Source: Bacillota bacterium (GTDB lineage: Bacteria; Bacillota; Bacilli; Bacillales; Cytobacillaceae). From it: DNA of 7,647 nt. The stretch covers positions 1-7,647 of the forward strand of contig JAUZPT010000127.1 in NCBI GenBank assembly GCA_030705745.1, read 5' to 3'. Shown here one piece after another: positions 1 through 6,835 of the stretch (position 1 is its first letter; the number at the start of each line of letters is the position of its first letter). A program made the translations under genes and the position numbers. The notes under the pieces were generated by a model. The model saw only the letters and a list, made by a program, of their open reading frames with translations. It made no database searches and was not told the DNA's origin.

Positions 1-1592
1 ATTTGAGTATACAGAAACTTTTGGCTGCTCTTCTCAAGGCCTGCTTTTTGAATCGCTTTCTCTGTACGAAGGACAGCTGATTCCATCGCATAGACGTTTG
101 AAACGATGTCAGCGATATTGACCAGGATTTCCTGTTCCTTATCAAGCGCTTTTCCGAATTTTTGCGCTGCAAGGCCAGCAGCTAATAATCCGATTTTTTT
201 CGCATTGGCCACAAGGTGTTTTTCCTGAGCGAGCGGCTCATCGCCCGGTTCTTCAGGCATCATCATCATGAGCTCTTCCTGTAGCGTTTGCGCTTTTTGG
301 AATAAAGGAAGTTCTCCCTTGAATGCTTTTTTCAGGAACGTACCAGGAACAATCAGACGGTTGATTTCATTTGTTCCTTCAAAAATCCGGTTGATGCGTG
401 AATCCCGGTAGGCTCTTTCAATTTCATACTCTTGCATGAAACCGTATCCACCATGGATTTGCACTCCTTCATCCACGACAAAATCAAGCGTTTCGGAAGC
501 GAATACTTTATTCAGCGAGCATTCTATCGCATATTCAGCAATCGAATTGGCAACTTCTTTCCCGTTTTTCACTTCTTCATCCGTTAAACGGCTCATGCGA
601 TCTTCAAACAGACCAACCGTACGGTATACGGAGCTCTCAGCCGCATATGTTTTGGTTGCCATGGTCGCAAGCTTTTCTTTAATTAAGTTGAATTGTGAAA
701 TCGGTGTTTTAAATTGCTGACGTTGATTTGCATACTTAACCGAAATTTCAAACGCATATTTGGAAGCACCTACTGCACCTACTCCCAGCTTGTAGCGTCC
801 GATATTCAAAATATTAAAGGCGATGACATGGCCTTTTCCAGCTTCACCAAGAAGGTTTTCCTTTGGGACCATGGCATCTTCTAGTATCAAAGTTCTTGTT
901 GATGAACTCTTGATCCCCATTTTCTTTTCTTCGGCACCGGTTGATACACCGGAATATTCTCTTTCAACGATAAATGCAGAGAATTGCTCGCCATCAATCT
1001 TGGCATACACAACGAATACATCTGCAAAACCTGCATTGGTAATCCATTGTTTTTCACCGTTTAATACATAGTGCGTACCTTCTGCATTCAGCTTGGCTGT
1101 TGTTTTTGCTCCAAGCGCATCAGACCCTGAGCCCGGCTCTGTAAGCGCGTAGGCAGCAAGCTTTTCACCTGTTGCAAGCAGTGGAAGGTATTTTTGTTTC
1201 TGTTCTTCATTTCCGAACAAAACGATTGGGAGCGACCCTATTCCTACATGGGCACCATGCGAAATGGAGAACCCGCCTGCGCGTGATAACTTTTCGGATA
1301 TGAGCGCTGAGCTGATTTTATCCAGTCCCATCCCGCCGTATTCCTCAGGAACATCGGCACCCAACAGGCCAAGTTCCCCAGCCTGCTTCAACAATTTTAC
1401 CGAACGGTCAAATTCATGTTTTTCAAGGTATTCCACTTGAGGAAGCACTTCGTTTACCACATAGTCATCGGTCATTTTGGCAATCATTTTTTGTTCATCT
1501 GTATAATCTTCAGGCGTAAACACACGATCATATGAAACATCTTCAATTAAAAAGCTTCCGCCTTTAATCACATTTTCTGTTTGATTAGTCAT
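1..1592 (-). CDS. fadE: Acyl-CoA dehydrogenase FadE, 3'-truncated by window edge
   Basis: FAD-dependent acyl-CoA dehydrogenase, first step of beta-oxidation: it oxidises acyl-CoA to trans-2-enoyl-CoA and passes electrons to electron-transfer flavoprotein in the cytoplasm. I translated 530 residues before the window ends; relatives are about 594 residues, so roughly 60 C-terminal residues are missing. Visible family motifs are EEYGGMGL (83-90), the flavin-binding ALTEPGSGSDA (149-159), WITNAG (183-188), and IHGGYGFMQEYEIERAYRDS (379-398) followed by RIFEGTNEI (402-410), whose E405 is the expected catalytic base. The long tail after residue 420 fits the larger FadE/very-long-chain type rather than short-chain enzymes. 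The ATG at 1592 is chosen because GGGAGG lies 8 bases upstream (1601-1606); another ATG at 1596 is in a different frame and stops at once. It is third in the fadN-fadA-fadE operon, 87 bases after fadA. No frameshift seen. Confidence 0.95.
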   Translation of the reverse strand, partial: MTNQTENVIKGGSFLIEDVSYDRVFTPEDYTDEQKMIAKMTDDYVVNEVLPQVEYLEKHEFDRSVKLLKQAGELGLLGADVPEEYGGMGLDKISSALISEKLSRAGGFSISHGAHVGIGSLPIVLFGNEEQKQKYLPLLATGEKLAAYALTEPGSGSDALGAKTTAKLNAEGTHYVLNGEKQWITNAGFADVFVVYAKIDGEQFSAFIVEREYSGVSTGAEEKKMGIKSSSTRTLILEDAMVPKENLLGEAGKGHVIAFNILNIGRYKLGVGAVGASKYAFEISVKYANQRQQFKTPISQFNLIKEKLATMATKTYAAESSVYRTVGLFEDRMSRLTDEEVKNGKEVANSIAEYAIECSLNKVFASETLDFVVDEGVQIHGGYGFMQEYEIERAYRDSRINRIFEGTNEINRLIVPGTFLKKAFKGELPLFQKAQTLQEELMMMMPEEPGDEPLAQEKHLVANAKKIGLLAAGLAAQKFGKALDKEQEILVNIADIVSNVYAMESAVLRTEKAIQKAGLEKSSQKFLYTQ

Positions 1593-1632
1593 TCATTTTT
1601 CCTCCCGTCAATTGGTAAGTGTAGTTTAAAAG

Positions 1633-1668
1633 CTTCCATCGGCAGGGCATACTCTCTGCCAATGGAAG
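1633..1668 (-). terminator. Intercistronic hairpin between fadA and fadE
   Basis: Two 13-base arms (1633-1645 and 1656-1668) enclose a 10-base loop. Read as minus-strand RNA, all 13 pairs form, with one U-G wobble; read as plus strand the same position is an A-C mismatch. This suggests the fold matters in the fad transcript. It begins 11 bases after the fadA stop codon and is followed by CUUUUAAAC, which has only a short U run. It may be a partial terminator/attenuator that lowers fadE expression, or a 3'-end stabiliser for fadN-fadA mRNA. The structure is seen; its function is inferred. Confidence 0.6.
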
Positions 1669-1679
1669 GAAACGATTAT

Positions 1680-2855
1680 TTAAAGAAGTTCAAAAACGCC
1701 CGCCGCTCCCATGCCCCCGCCAATGCACATCGTCACAACACCGAATTGCTGATTGCGTCGCTTCATTTCATGCAAAAGCGTAAGAGTCAGTTTGGCACCT
1801 GAACAGCCAAGAGGATGGCCAAGGGCAATCGCCCCGCCGTTCACATTCACGATCTCTTCATTCAGTCCCAACTCACGGATGACCTGAATCGATTGGGAAG
1901 CAAACGCTTCGTTTAGCTCGAACAAGCCAATGTCCGAAATTTCAAGACCTGCCAATTTTAACGCTTTTGGAATGGCAACGATGGGTCCAATCCCCATAAT
2001 CTCCGGAGGTACACCACCGACTGCGAAGGATCGGAATTTCGCCATTGGCGCGAGTCCAAGAGAATCAGCCTTTTCACGATCCATAACCATTACAGCCGCA
2101 GCGCCGTCGCTTGTTTGCGACGAATTTCCTGCAGTTACGGTGCCTGTCACCGAAAAAGCGGGGCGCAATCTTGAAAGAGCAGCCATATTCGTTCCCGCGC
2201 GGACACCCTCGTCTTGTGTAAATTGAATCGTTCTTTCTGTTAACTTAAAATCGTTTCCAACGGAACGAAGGGTAACATCCACTGGTACAATTTCATTTGC
2301 AAACTTGCCATCCTGGATGGCCTTAGCTGCCCGTTCATGGCTTCGTACGGCGAAGGCATCTTGCTCTTCGCGTGAAATTCCATATTTTTTTGCCACTTCT
2401 TCAGCTGTATGGCCCATGCCCATATAATATTGCGGAGCCGTTTCCGCCAATCGCGCATTTGGGCGTGTGACATGCCCCATCATTGGTACAAGGCTCATCG
2501 ATTCTGCTCCACCTGCTAGAATCGTATCCGAGTGACCAAGCATGATTCTTTCCGCTCCATAAGCAATTGCCTGAAGGCCGGATGAACAGTACCGATTAAT
2601 GGTAATAGCTGGAACAGTATCGGGAAGACCAGCAAGCGCTCCGATATTCCTTGCCATATTAAGACCTTGTTCAGCCTCGGGCATTGCGCAGCCCATAATG
2701 AGATCATCAATTGTACCTTCATAATTTCCTGCGCGCTTAAGCGTTTCTTTTACAACAAGCGCTCCCAGGTCATCGGGACGAACATGGGCCAGCGTTCCTT
2801 TTTTCGCTTTCCCAACCGGTGTACGTGCTCCGGCAACGATAACCGCTTCTCTCAT
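1680..2855 (-). CDS. fadA: Acetyl-CoA acyltransferase (3-ketoacyl-CoA thiolase) FadA
   Basis: Degradative thiolase that cleaves 3-ketoacyl-CoA with CoA to acetyl-CoA and an acyl-CoA two carbons shorter, the last step of the beta-oxidation cycle. The 391-residue length is standard. Catalytic signatures are in order: nucleophile C90 in [17 protein letters not shown] (315-319), H347 in [15 protein letters not shown], and acid/base C377 in [10 protein letters not shown]. The N-terminus ([18 protein letters not shown]) is typical of the family. The ATG at 2855 has a GAGAGGGA-type ribosome site just upstream (about 2862-2869). It follows fadN by 62 bases and precedes fadE by 87, all on one strand, consistent with one operon and with FadA acting alongside FadN. 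A biosynthetic acetoacetyl-CoA thiolase shares these motifs, but the fadN/fadE neighbours point to the degradative role. Confidence 0.96.
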   Translation of the reverse strand: MREAVIVAGARTPVGKAKKGTLAHVRPDDLGALVVKETLKRAGNYEGTIDDLIMGCAMPEAEQGLNMARNIGALAGLPDTVPAITINRYCSSGLQAIAYGAERIMLGHSDTILAGGAESMSLVPMMGHVTRPNARLAETAPQYYMGMGHTAEEVAKKYGISREEQDAFAVRSHERAAKAIQDGKFANEIVPVDVTLRSVGNDFKLTERTIQFTQDEGVRAGTNMAALSRLRPAFSVTGTVTAGNSSQTSDGAAAVMVMDREKADSLGLAPMAKFRSFAVGGVPPEIMGIGPIVAIPKALKLAGLEISDIGLFELNEAFASQSIQVIRELGLNEEIVNVNGGAIALGHPLGCSGAKLTLTLLHEMKRRNQQFGVVTMCIGGGMGAAGVFELL

Positions 2856-2917
2856 TTCATTCCCTCTCTTTCTTCTAGTAGTAAGAATTTATTTTTGTCT
2901 ATTTTTTCACTCTTTTG

Positions 2918-5302
2918 TTAGTTGCGAAGCGGTTTCCCTTTAAGAAGCATATGCTGCATTCTTTGCTGAGATTTTGGTTCGGCAACAAGGCTAAGGAATG
3001 CTTCTTTTTCAAGGTTTAATAAGTATTGCTCATCCACTTCAGTTCCGTATGGAACCTTTCCACCGGCAATTACATAAGCCAATTTCTTGGCGATTTTCAA
3101 ATCATGCTCTGAAATGTAGCCGGAAGAGAACATGGCCTCTGCTCCAAGAAGAAGAGTGGCATAACCCGTTTCGCCGACCACCGGAATCTTTTTGCGCACT
3201 GGCGGCTTATATCCTTTTTCGTATAGTGCAAGCACTGCCTGCTTAGCATCATACAGTTGATGATCACCATTCACACTGATGCCGTCCGCTTTATTCAAGA
3301 AATTATTCTCGCGTGCTTCTTCACCGGATGTCGAAACTTTCGCTGTTGCTATCGTTTCAAAAACTTTGTTTGCCACCTTTTGAAGATCGAATTCAACACC
3401 GTTCGGCATGCTCTCCAAATGCTTAATATAAAGCTCTTTATTTCCGCCGCCACCCGGGATCAATCCTACTCCAACTTCAACAAGTCCCATATACGTTTCT
3501 GCCGAAGCCTGAATATGGGCAGCGGGAAGGCAAACTTCCGCTCCTCCACCGAGCGTCATGGCAAACGGTGCAGCCACTACCGGCTTTGCACTATACTTTA
3601 TTTTCATCATCGCCTGCTGGAAATGGCGAACGACCATGTCAATTTCAAAAATATTATCATCCTGGGCTTCCATCAGGATCATCGCAAGATTTGCTCCAAC
3701 GCAGAAATTTTTGCCTTGATTGCCGATCACGAGTCCTTTGAAATTCTTCTCTACTTCATCGACTGCGAAGTTAATCATTTGGACGATATCGAGGCCAATG
3801 GCATTGCTTTGTGAATGGAATTCAAGAAGTGCAACGCCATCGCCGAGGTCAATCAGGCTCGCGCCGCTGTTTTTCTTGATCACGCCTTTTTGCTTTTTGA
3901 GCTTTTTCAGGTCAATGACCTTCGGGTTTACATCCAAGGGGAGGTATTCGCCGTTTGAGTAGAAAGAAAGCTCTCCGTTCTCTTCTTTATAAAAAGAAGT
4001 GAATCCTTTTTCCAACATGTCACACACCCATGTTGGCACATCCACTCCCGCTTCTTTCATTTTTGTCACCGATTTTTCAACACCAATTGCATCCCAAGTT
4101 TCAAATGGCCCCATTTCCCAGCCAAAGCCCCATTTCATAGCCTGGTCAATCGCCACAATATCATCGGCAATCGTTCCAAGCAGTTCAGCGGAGTAAGTGA
4201 GTACCGGACTAAAAATATTCCATAAAAGTTGGCCTGCAAGGTCGTTCGCATATACAAGCGCTTTCATTTTGTTTGCTGTACCTTTTTCTTGTTTGCTTAA
4301 TTCAGTCACCGCCGTTTTCAACTTTTTGCGCGGGCCGTATTCAAGCGTTGCCGGATCAAGTTCAAGAATTTCTTTGCCTTGTTTTAAAAAGAAGCCTTGC
4401 CCTGACTTGCTTCCGAGCCAGCCCTTTTCGAGCATTTCTTTCATGAACGCAGGAACATCAAAAACTTCTTTTTCCTTGCCCTCAACTTGTTCGTATACAT
4501 TTTTGGCTACATGGACAAATGTATCGAGGCCCACTACATCCAGCGTACGGAACGTCGCACTTTTAGGTCTTCCAATCATCGGTCCTGTTACCGAGTCTAC
4601 TTCCCCAACGCTATACCCGCCTTTGAGCATCTCCTGAAGTGTGACAAGCAATCCGTACGTCCCAATTCGATTTGCGATAAAATTCGGCGTATCCTTAGCA
4701 AATACGACGCCTTTACCGAGTACATCTTCACCAAATTCCTTGATAAAAGATAGTACTTCAGGCGAAGTGTGCTTCGTCGGGATGACTTCAAGCAGTTTTA
4801 AGTAGCGCGGCGGATTAAAAAAGTGTGTCCCAAGGAAATGTTTCTGGAAGTCCTCCGATCTCCCCTCCACCATGGCTTCAACGGAAATTCCCGATGTATT
4901 GGAGCTGACAATGCTACCAGGTTTGCGGTATTGATCCACTTTTTCAAACACTTGTTTTTTAACCTGTAAATTTTCAACTACAACTTCTATGATCCAATCC
5001 ACGTCACCAAGCCTGTTTAAATCATCTTCAAGATTCCCCGCTTCAATGAGGGCGATGTTTCTTTTGGCAGCCAAGGGAGCTGGCTTTTGCTGTAGTAGCT
5101 TTTGAATCGATGCGGCACTGATACGGTTGCGCACCGCTTTATCTTCAATCGTTAATCCTTTTGCTTTTTCACCTTCTGTTACTTCCCGTGGTACGATGTC
5201 CAATAATAAAGTTGGAATGCCAATGTTCGCCAGGTGCGCGGCAATTCCAGAACCCATGACGCCTGAACCGAGAACGGCGGCCTTTTTAATAAGTTGGATC
5301 AA
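2918..5302 (-). CDS. fadN: 3-hydroxyacyl-CoA dehydrogenase / enoyl-CoA hydratase FadN
   Basis: Bifunctional beta-oxidation enzyme that hydrates enoyl-CoA and then oxidises L-3-hydroxyacyl-CoA with NAD+; its product goes to FadA. With the TTG start it is 794 residues. The dehydrogenase half comes first: NAD-binding GSGVMG (12-17) in a Rossmann fold, SSNTS (133-137), catalytic H160 in HFFNPP, its partner E172 in LLEVIP, and TPNFIANR near 206-213. The crotonase-type hydratase half starts at about residue 480: CVGAN (534-538), then E589 in GGGAEV and E609 in VEVGVGLIPGGGG, the two glutamates expected of an active hydratase. This domain order (dehydrogenase first) is the FadN type, opposite to E. 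coli FadB. I chose TTG at 5302 over the upstream in-frame ATG at 5341 (807 residues): GGGGGAG sits 6 bases before the TTG, homology starts there, and the longer form would translate through the FadR-like operator. First gene of the operon. Confidence 0.95.
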   Translation of the reverse strand: MIQLIKKAAVLGSGVMGSGIAAHLANIGIPTLLLDIVPREVTEGEKAKGLTIEDKAVRNRISAASIQKLLQQKPAPLAAKRNIALIEAGNLEDDLNRLGDVDWIIEVVVENLQVKKQVFEKVDQYRKPGSIVSSNTSGISVEAMVEGRSEDFQKHFLGTHFFNPPRYLKLLEVIPTKHTSPEVLSFIKEFGEDVLGKGVVFAKDTPNFIANRIGTYGLLVTLQEMLKGGYSVGEVDSVTGPMIGRPKSATFRTLDVVGLDTFVHVAKNVYEQVEGKEKEVFDVPAFMKEMLEKGWLGSKSGQGFFLKQGKEILELDPATLEYGPRKKLKTAVTELSKQEKGTANKMKALVYANDLAGQLLWNIFSPVLTYSAELLGTIADDIVAIDQAMKWGFGWEMGPFETWDAIGVEKSVTKMKEAGVDVPTWVCDMLEKGFTSFYKEENGELSFYSNGEYLPLDVNPKVIDLKKLKKQKGVIKKNSGASLIDLGDGVALLEFHSQSNAIGLDIVQMINFAVDEVEKNFKGLVIGNQGKNFCVGANLAMILMEAQDDNIFEIDMVVRHFQQAMMKIKYSAKPVVAAPFAMTLGGGAEVCLPAAHIQASAETYMGLVEVGVGLIPGGGGNKELYIKHLESMPNGVEFDLQKVANKVFETIATAKVSTSGEEARENNFLNKADGISVNGDHQLYDAKQAVLALYEKGYKPPVRKKIPVVGETGYATLLLGAEAMFSSGYISEHDLKIAKKLAYVIAGGKVPYGTEVDEQYLLNLEKEAFLSLVAEPKSQQRMQHMLLKGKPLRN

Positions 5303-5308
5303 CTTTGT

Positions 5309-5315
5309 CTCCCCC
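5309..5315 (-). promoter_or_regulatory. Ribosome binding site that fixes the fadN TTG start
   Basis: On the minus strand GGGGGAG lies 6 bases ahead of TTG (5302-5300). The alternative ATG at 5341 has no purine-rich stretch at a workable distance (the sequence before it is AACATAAAATGA). This supports a non-ATG start for fadN. Confidence 0.8.
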
Positions 5316-5326
5316 TTCGATACATT

Positions 5327-5344
5327 TGAATGAACACTCATTCA
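5327..5344. promoter_or_regulatory. FadR-type operator upstream of fadN
   Basis: The plus strand reads TGAATGAACACTCATTCA: perfect 7-base inverted arms (TGAATGA/TCATTCA) around 4 bases. As I recall it, the Bacillus FadR (TetR family) consensus is TGAATGAMTANTCATTCA, and this differs at one inner base. FadR represses beta-oxidation genes and is released by long-chain acyl-CoA. The site lies 25 bases upstream of the fadN start codon, the right place to block a promoter. The palindrome is seen; FadR binding is inferred from family knowledge. Confidence 0.88.
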
Positions 5345-5349
5345 TTTTA
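5344..5349 (-). promoter_or_regulatory. Possible -10 box of the fad operon promoter
   Basis: TAAAAT on the minus strand matches the sigma-A -10 box at 5 of 6 bases and abuts the FadR-like operator, so the start site would fall near 5337 inside it. No good -35 box is present at 15-17 bases (the best is TAGAAC, 3 of 6). A TTGAAC at 5356-5351 could instead be a -35 box, but it lacks a good partner. Tentative. Confidence 0.35.
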
Positions 5350-5523
5350 TGTTCAAAAAAAATAGTTCTATGAATGAGTTCTGCTACCTCTAACTATAAA
5401 AGATTTCAAAAATTTCCGCAATAATAAAGATCCGAAATATTAAAATTTTTAGAAAAGTGTTTTTTCTTAATAATATGGGTTAATTTTTAAGCGTAGGGAA
5501 AGCTAATTTTGAGGTGATTATGA

Positions 5524-5652
5524 ATGGCTCGAATGAAAAAAAATCCATCGAAAGCAGGAGTCAGCGCCGCTAGTGTAAAAGGAGCTGCAGGACCGGGAAT
5601 GGAACGAGAAGGTAAAAGAAAAGTAAACAGCCAAAATAACCAATATAAGTAA
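5524..5652 (+). CDS. yuzL: YuzL family small protein, 42 aa
   Basis: A 42-residue, very basic protein starting MARMKKNPSKAGVSAASVKG and ending with a conserved-looking EGKRKVNSQNNQYK tail. I recognise this as the YuzL family of spore-formers, whose function is unknown to me. It has no signal peptide, membrane segment or cysteine. Its lysine-rich, Ala/Gly/Ser-rich make-up and Asn/Gln-rich end recall minor small acid-soluble spore proteins, but that is only a compositional likeness. The ATG at 5524 is chosen because AGGTGA (5512-5517) lies 6 bases upstream; an overlapping ATG at 5520 is out of frame, too close to that site, and stops after 17 codons. It is transcribed away from fadN and toward fadM, apparently alone. 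A possible sigma-A promoter (TTAGAA 5449-5454, 16 bases, TAATAT 5471-5476) is weak. Confidence 0.87.
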   Translation: MARMKKNPSKAGVSAASVKGAAGPGMEREGKRKVNSQNNQYK

Positions 5653-5656
5653 TAGA

Positions 5657-5690
5657 AAAACAGGCTGAAATTCAGCCTGTTTTCTTATTT
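5657..5690. terminator. Bidirectional terminator between yuzL and fadM
   Basis: Perfect 13-base inverted arms, AAAACAGGCTGAA (5657-5669) and TTCAGCCTGTTTT (5671-5683), effectively an 11-bp stem with a short loop. A T-rich tail follows on the plus strand (TTTTCTTATTTTTT), and on the minus strand the stem runs into TTTTTCTATT. It begins 4 bases after the yuzL stop and ends 1 base from the fadM stop, so it can serve both converging genes. Confidence 0.92.
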
Positions 5691-6602
5691 TTTAACCATG
5701 CCTTTCAATACAAACGCAACATTGGCTGGGCGCTCCGCCAAGCGGCGCATGAAGTAACCGTACCAGTCGTTGCCAAACGGCACGTAAACGCGCATTTTGT
5801 AGCCTTCTTTCACTAATTCGAGCTGGCGTTCAGAACGGATTCCGTAAAGCATTTGGAATTCAAATTGATCGTTCGGTATATTATGTTCTTTAACAATCTG
5901 TTTCGTGTATTCAATAATCGCTTCATCATGAGAAGCAATTGCAGTATAATTTCCATTTAGCAAATGCTGCTTAATGATCTTTTTATAATTTTCATCTACA
6001 TCTTTCTTTTCAGGAAAAGCAACTTCAGGTGATTCTTTATATGCTCCCTTTACGAGTCGCAGATTTGGATGATATGTATTCAAATCCTCAACATCGCCCT
6101 CTACACGGTATAAATAGGCTTGCAAGACTGTTCCCACATTATCGTATTCTGCACGTAGCTGTTTGAAAATATCGATTGTTTTTTGACATCTCGAAAAATC
6201 TTCCATGTCGATCGTTACAAAAATATTATATTTTTTCGCCGCTTCCAAAATACGGCGCATATTTTTCATCACTAGCTCGTCTGATATGTCTAGGCCCATC
6301 GAAGTCATTTTTAATGAAAGCTGTGAATTCAAGTTTTCACGCCCGATTGCATTCAGTGCTTCAATTGAATGGTCCGTTCTTTCATTTGCTTCTTTTTCAT
6401 TGTCGACGAATTCACCTAAATAATCGATTGTTACGGCAAGGCCTTTTTTGTTCAGTTCTTTGATTACTGCCACAGACTGCTCGATTGTTTCGCCTGCTAC
6501 AAAACGGGATGCGCCAAAGCGAAGGCCATATTTTTTCGCCATTTTTGTCAAATTTTTATTTTTTGACAAGAAAAGAAAAAAGTTTTTCATCAGCTGTTCC
6601 AT
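5685..6602 (-). CDS. fadM: Proline dehydrogenase (FadM/YusM type)
   Basis: FAD-dependent monofunctional proline dehydrogenase, 305 residues, that oxidises proline to delta-1-pyrroline-5-carboxylate, the first step of proline use as carbon and nitrogen source. The second enzyme (P5C dehydrogenase) is not in this window. Barrel motifs are in order: LKMTSMGLD (97-105, K98), VTIDMED (129-135), QAYLYR (161-166), RLVKGAY (182-188), ASHD (223-226), FQMLYGIR (249-256), and the C-terminal substrate-binding helix with Y273 and the R286-R287 pair in YFMRRLAERP. The ATG at 6602 has GGGGGA 6 bases upstream. It is a single gene, convergent with yuzL and divergent from the CotF-like genes. I know this gene as yusM in B. 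subtilis, where the symbol fadM is used because of its place beside the fad genes; many annotations say putA or putB. Nothing in the protein suggests a fatty-acid role. Its upstream region carries CodY-like and cre sites. Confidence 0.94.
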   Translation of the reverse strand: MEQLMKNFFLFLSKNKNLTKMAKKYGLRFGASRFVAGETIEQSVAVIKELNKKGLAVTIDYLGEFVDNEKEANERTDHSIEALNAIGRENLNSQLSLKMTSMGLDISDELVMKNMRRILEAAKKYNIFVTIDMEDFSRCQKTIDIFKQLRAEYDNVGTVLQAYLYRVEGDVEDLNTYHPNLRLVKGAYKESPEVAFPEKKDVDENYKKIIKQHLLNGNYTAIASHDEAIIEYTKQIVKEHNIPNDQFEFQMLYGIRSERQLELVKEGYKMRVYVPFGNDWYGYFMRRLAERPANVAFVLKGMVKK

Positions 6603-6615
6603 TCTATTTCCCCCT

Positions 6616-6629
6616 TGAAAACGTTTACA
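6616..6629. promoter_or_regulatory. CcpA cre site in the fadM leader
   Basis: The minus strand reads TGTAAACGTTTTCA, matching the cre pattern TGWAANCGNTNWCA at every defined position. It lies between the proposed fadM promoter (start near 6642) and the ribosome binding site, about +13 to +26, where CcpA would act as a roadblock. This predicts glucose repression of proline breakdown. Confidence 0.85.
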
Positions 6630-6644
6630 AACTTTTTGAAAATT
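6630..6644. promoter_or_regulatory. CodY-like box at the fadM start site
   Basis: The minus strand reads AATTTTCAAAAAGTT, 13 of 15 matches to the CodY motif AATTTTCWGAAAATT. It abuts the cre site and spans the predicted transcription start. Two-mismatch CodY boxes are common by chance in AT-rich DNA, so its position is the main support. Confidence 0.5.
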
Positions 6645-6648
6645 CTAT

Positions 6649-6677
6649 ATTTTATAACATTTAACCTTGAAACACAA
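6649..6677 (-). promoter_or_regulatory. Sigma-A promoter of fadM
   Basis: On the minus strand, TTGTGT (6677-6672) and TAAAAT (6654-6649) are separated by 17 bases: 4 of 6 and 5 of 6 matches to TTGACA/TATAAT. An overlapping TGTTATAAA also offers an extended -10 (TG-N-TATAAA). The start would be near 6642, leaving a leader of about 40 bases that holds the cre site and ribosome site. Confidence 0.6.
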
Positions 6678-6766
6678 GGATTAACACACTTATTTTAACA
6701 TTTTTATTTTTTTTTGAATATATTTATTTATTTCTCCTCAAATCCATAATGAAAACCATTCTGTGC

Positions 6767-6796
6767 GCATAGAAAAATAGGTTAAGAGGCATTCTA
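6767..6796 (+). promoter_or_regulatory. Candidate forespore sigma-G promoter for the CotF-like pair
   Basis: GCATA (6767-6771), 18 bases, CATTCTA (6790-6796). This fits every position of the sigma-G pattern as I recall it (GHATR, 17-18 bases, CATNHTA). The start would fall near 6803, about 33 bases ahead of the ATG at 6836. No sigma-A promoter of similar quality is seen here. The pattern is degenerate, so this is a candidate only. Confidence 0.5.
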
Positions 6797-6822
6797 TACC
6801 CGTAAGTTTTATCAATTCATTC

Positions 6823-6828
6823 GGGAGG
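6823..6828 (+). promoter_or_regulatory. Ribosome binding site deciding the start of the first CotF-like gene
   Basis: GGGAGG is followed by ATG at 6830 (1 base away, too close), TTG at 6833 (4 bases) and ATG at 6836 (7 bases). The normal spacing selects 6836, shortening the protein by two residues relative to the longest reading. Confidence 0.75.
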
Positions 6829-6835
6829 AATGTTG

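Noticed and set aside
3257..3814. 185-residue open frame on the plus strand inside fadN
   Set aside because: It is antisense to the well-supported hydratase half of FadN and shows no recognisable domain; a shadow of the coding strand.
5479..5502. Possible sigma-B promoter (GGTTAA, 12 bases, GGGAAA) upstream of yuzL
   Set aside because: The -10 half matches only 4 of 6 and the start would fall almost on the ribosome binding site, leaving no leader.
5520..5573. ATG at 5520 as an alternative start near yuzL
   Set aside because: It is in another frame, stops after 17 codons, and sits only 2 bases from the ribosome site.
6769..6780. CATAGAAAAATA as a sigma-K or sigma-E -10 box for the CotF-like pair
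   Set aside because: The spacing does not fit CATANNNTA, and no matching -35 box lies at the required distance; the sigma-G reading of the same region fits better.
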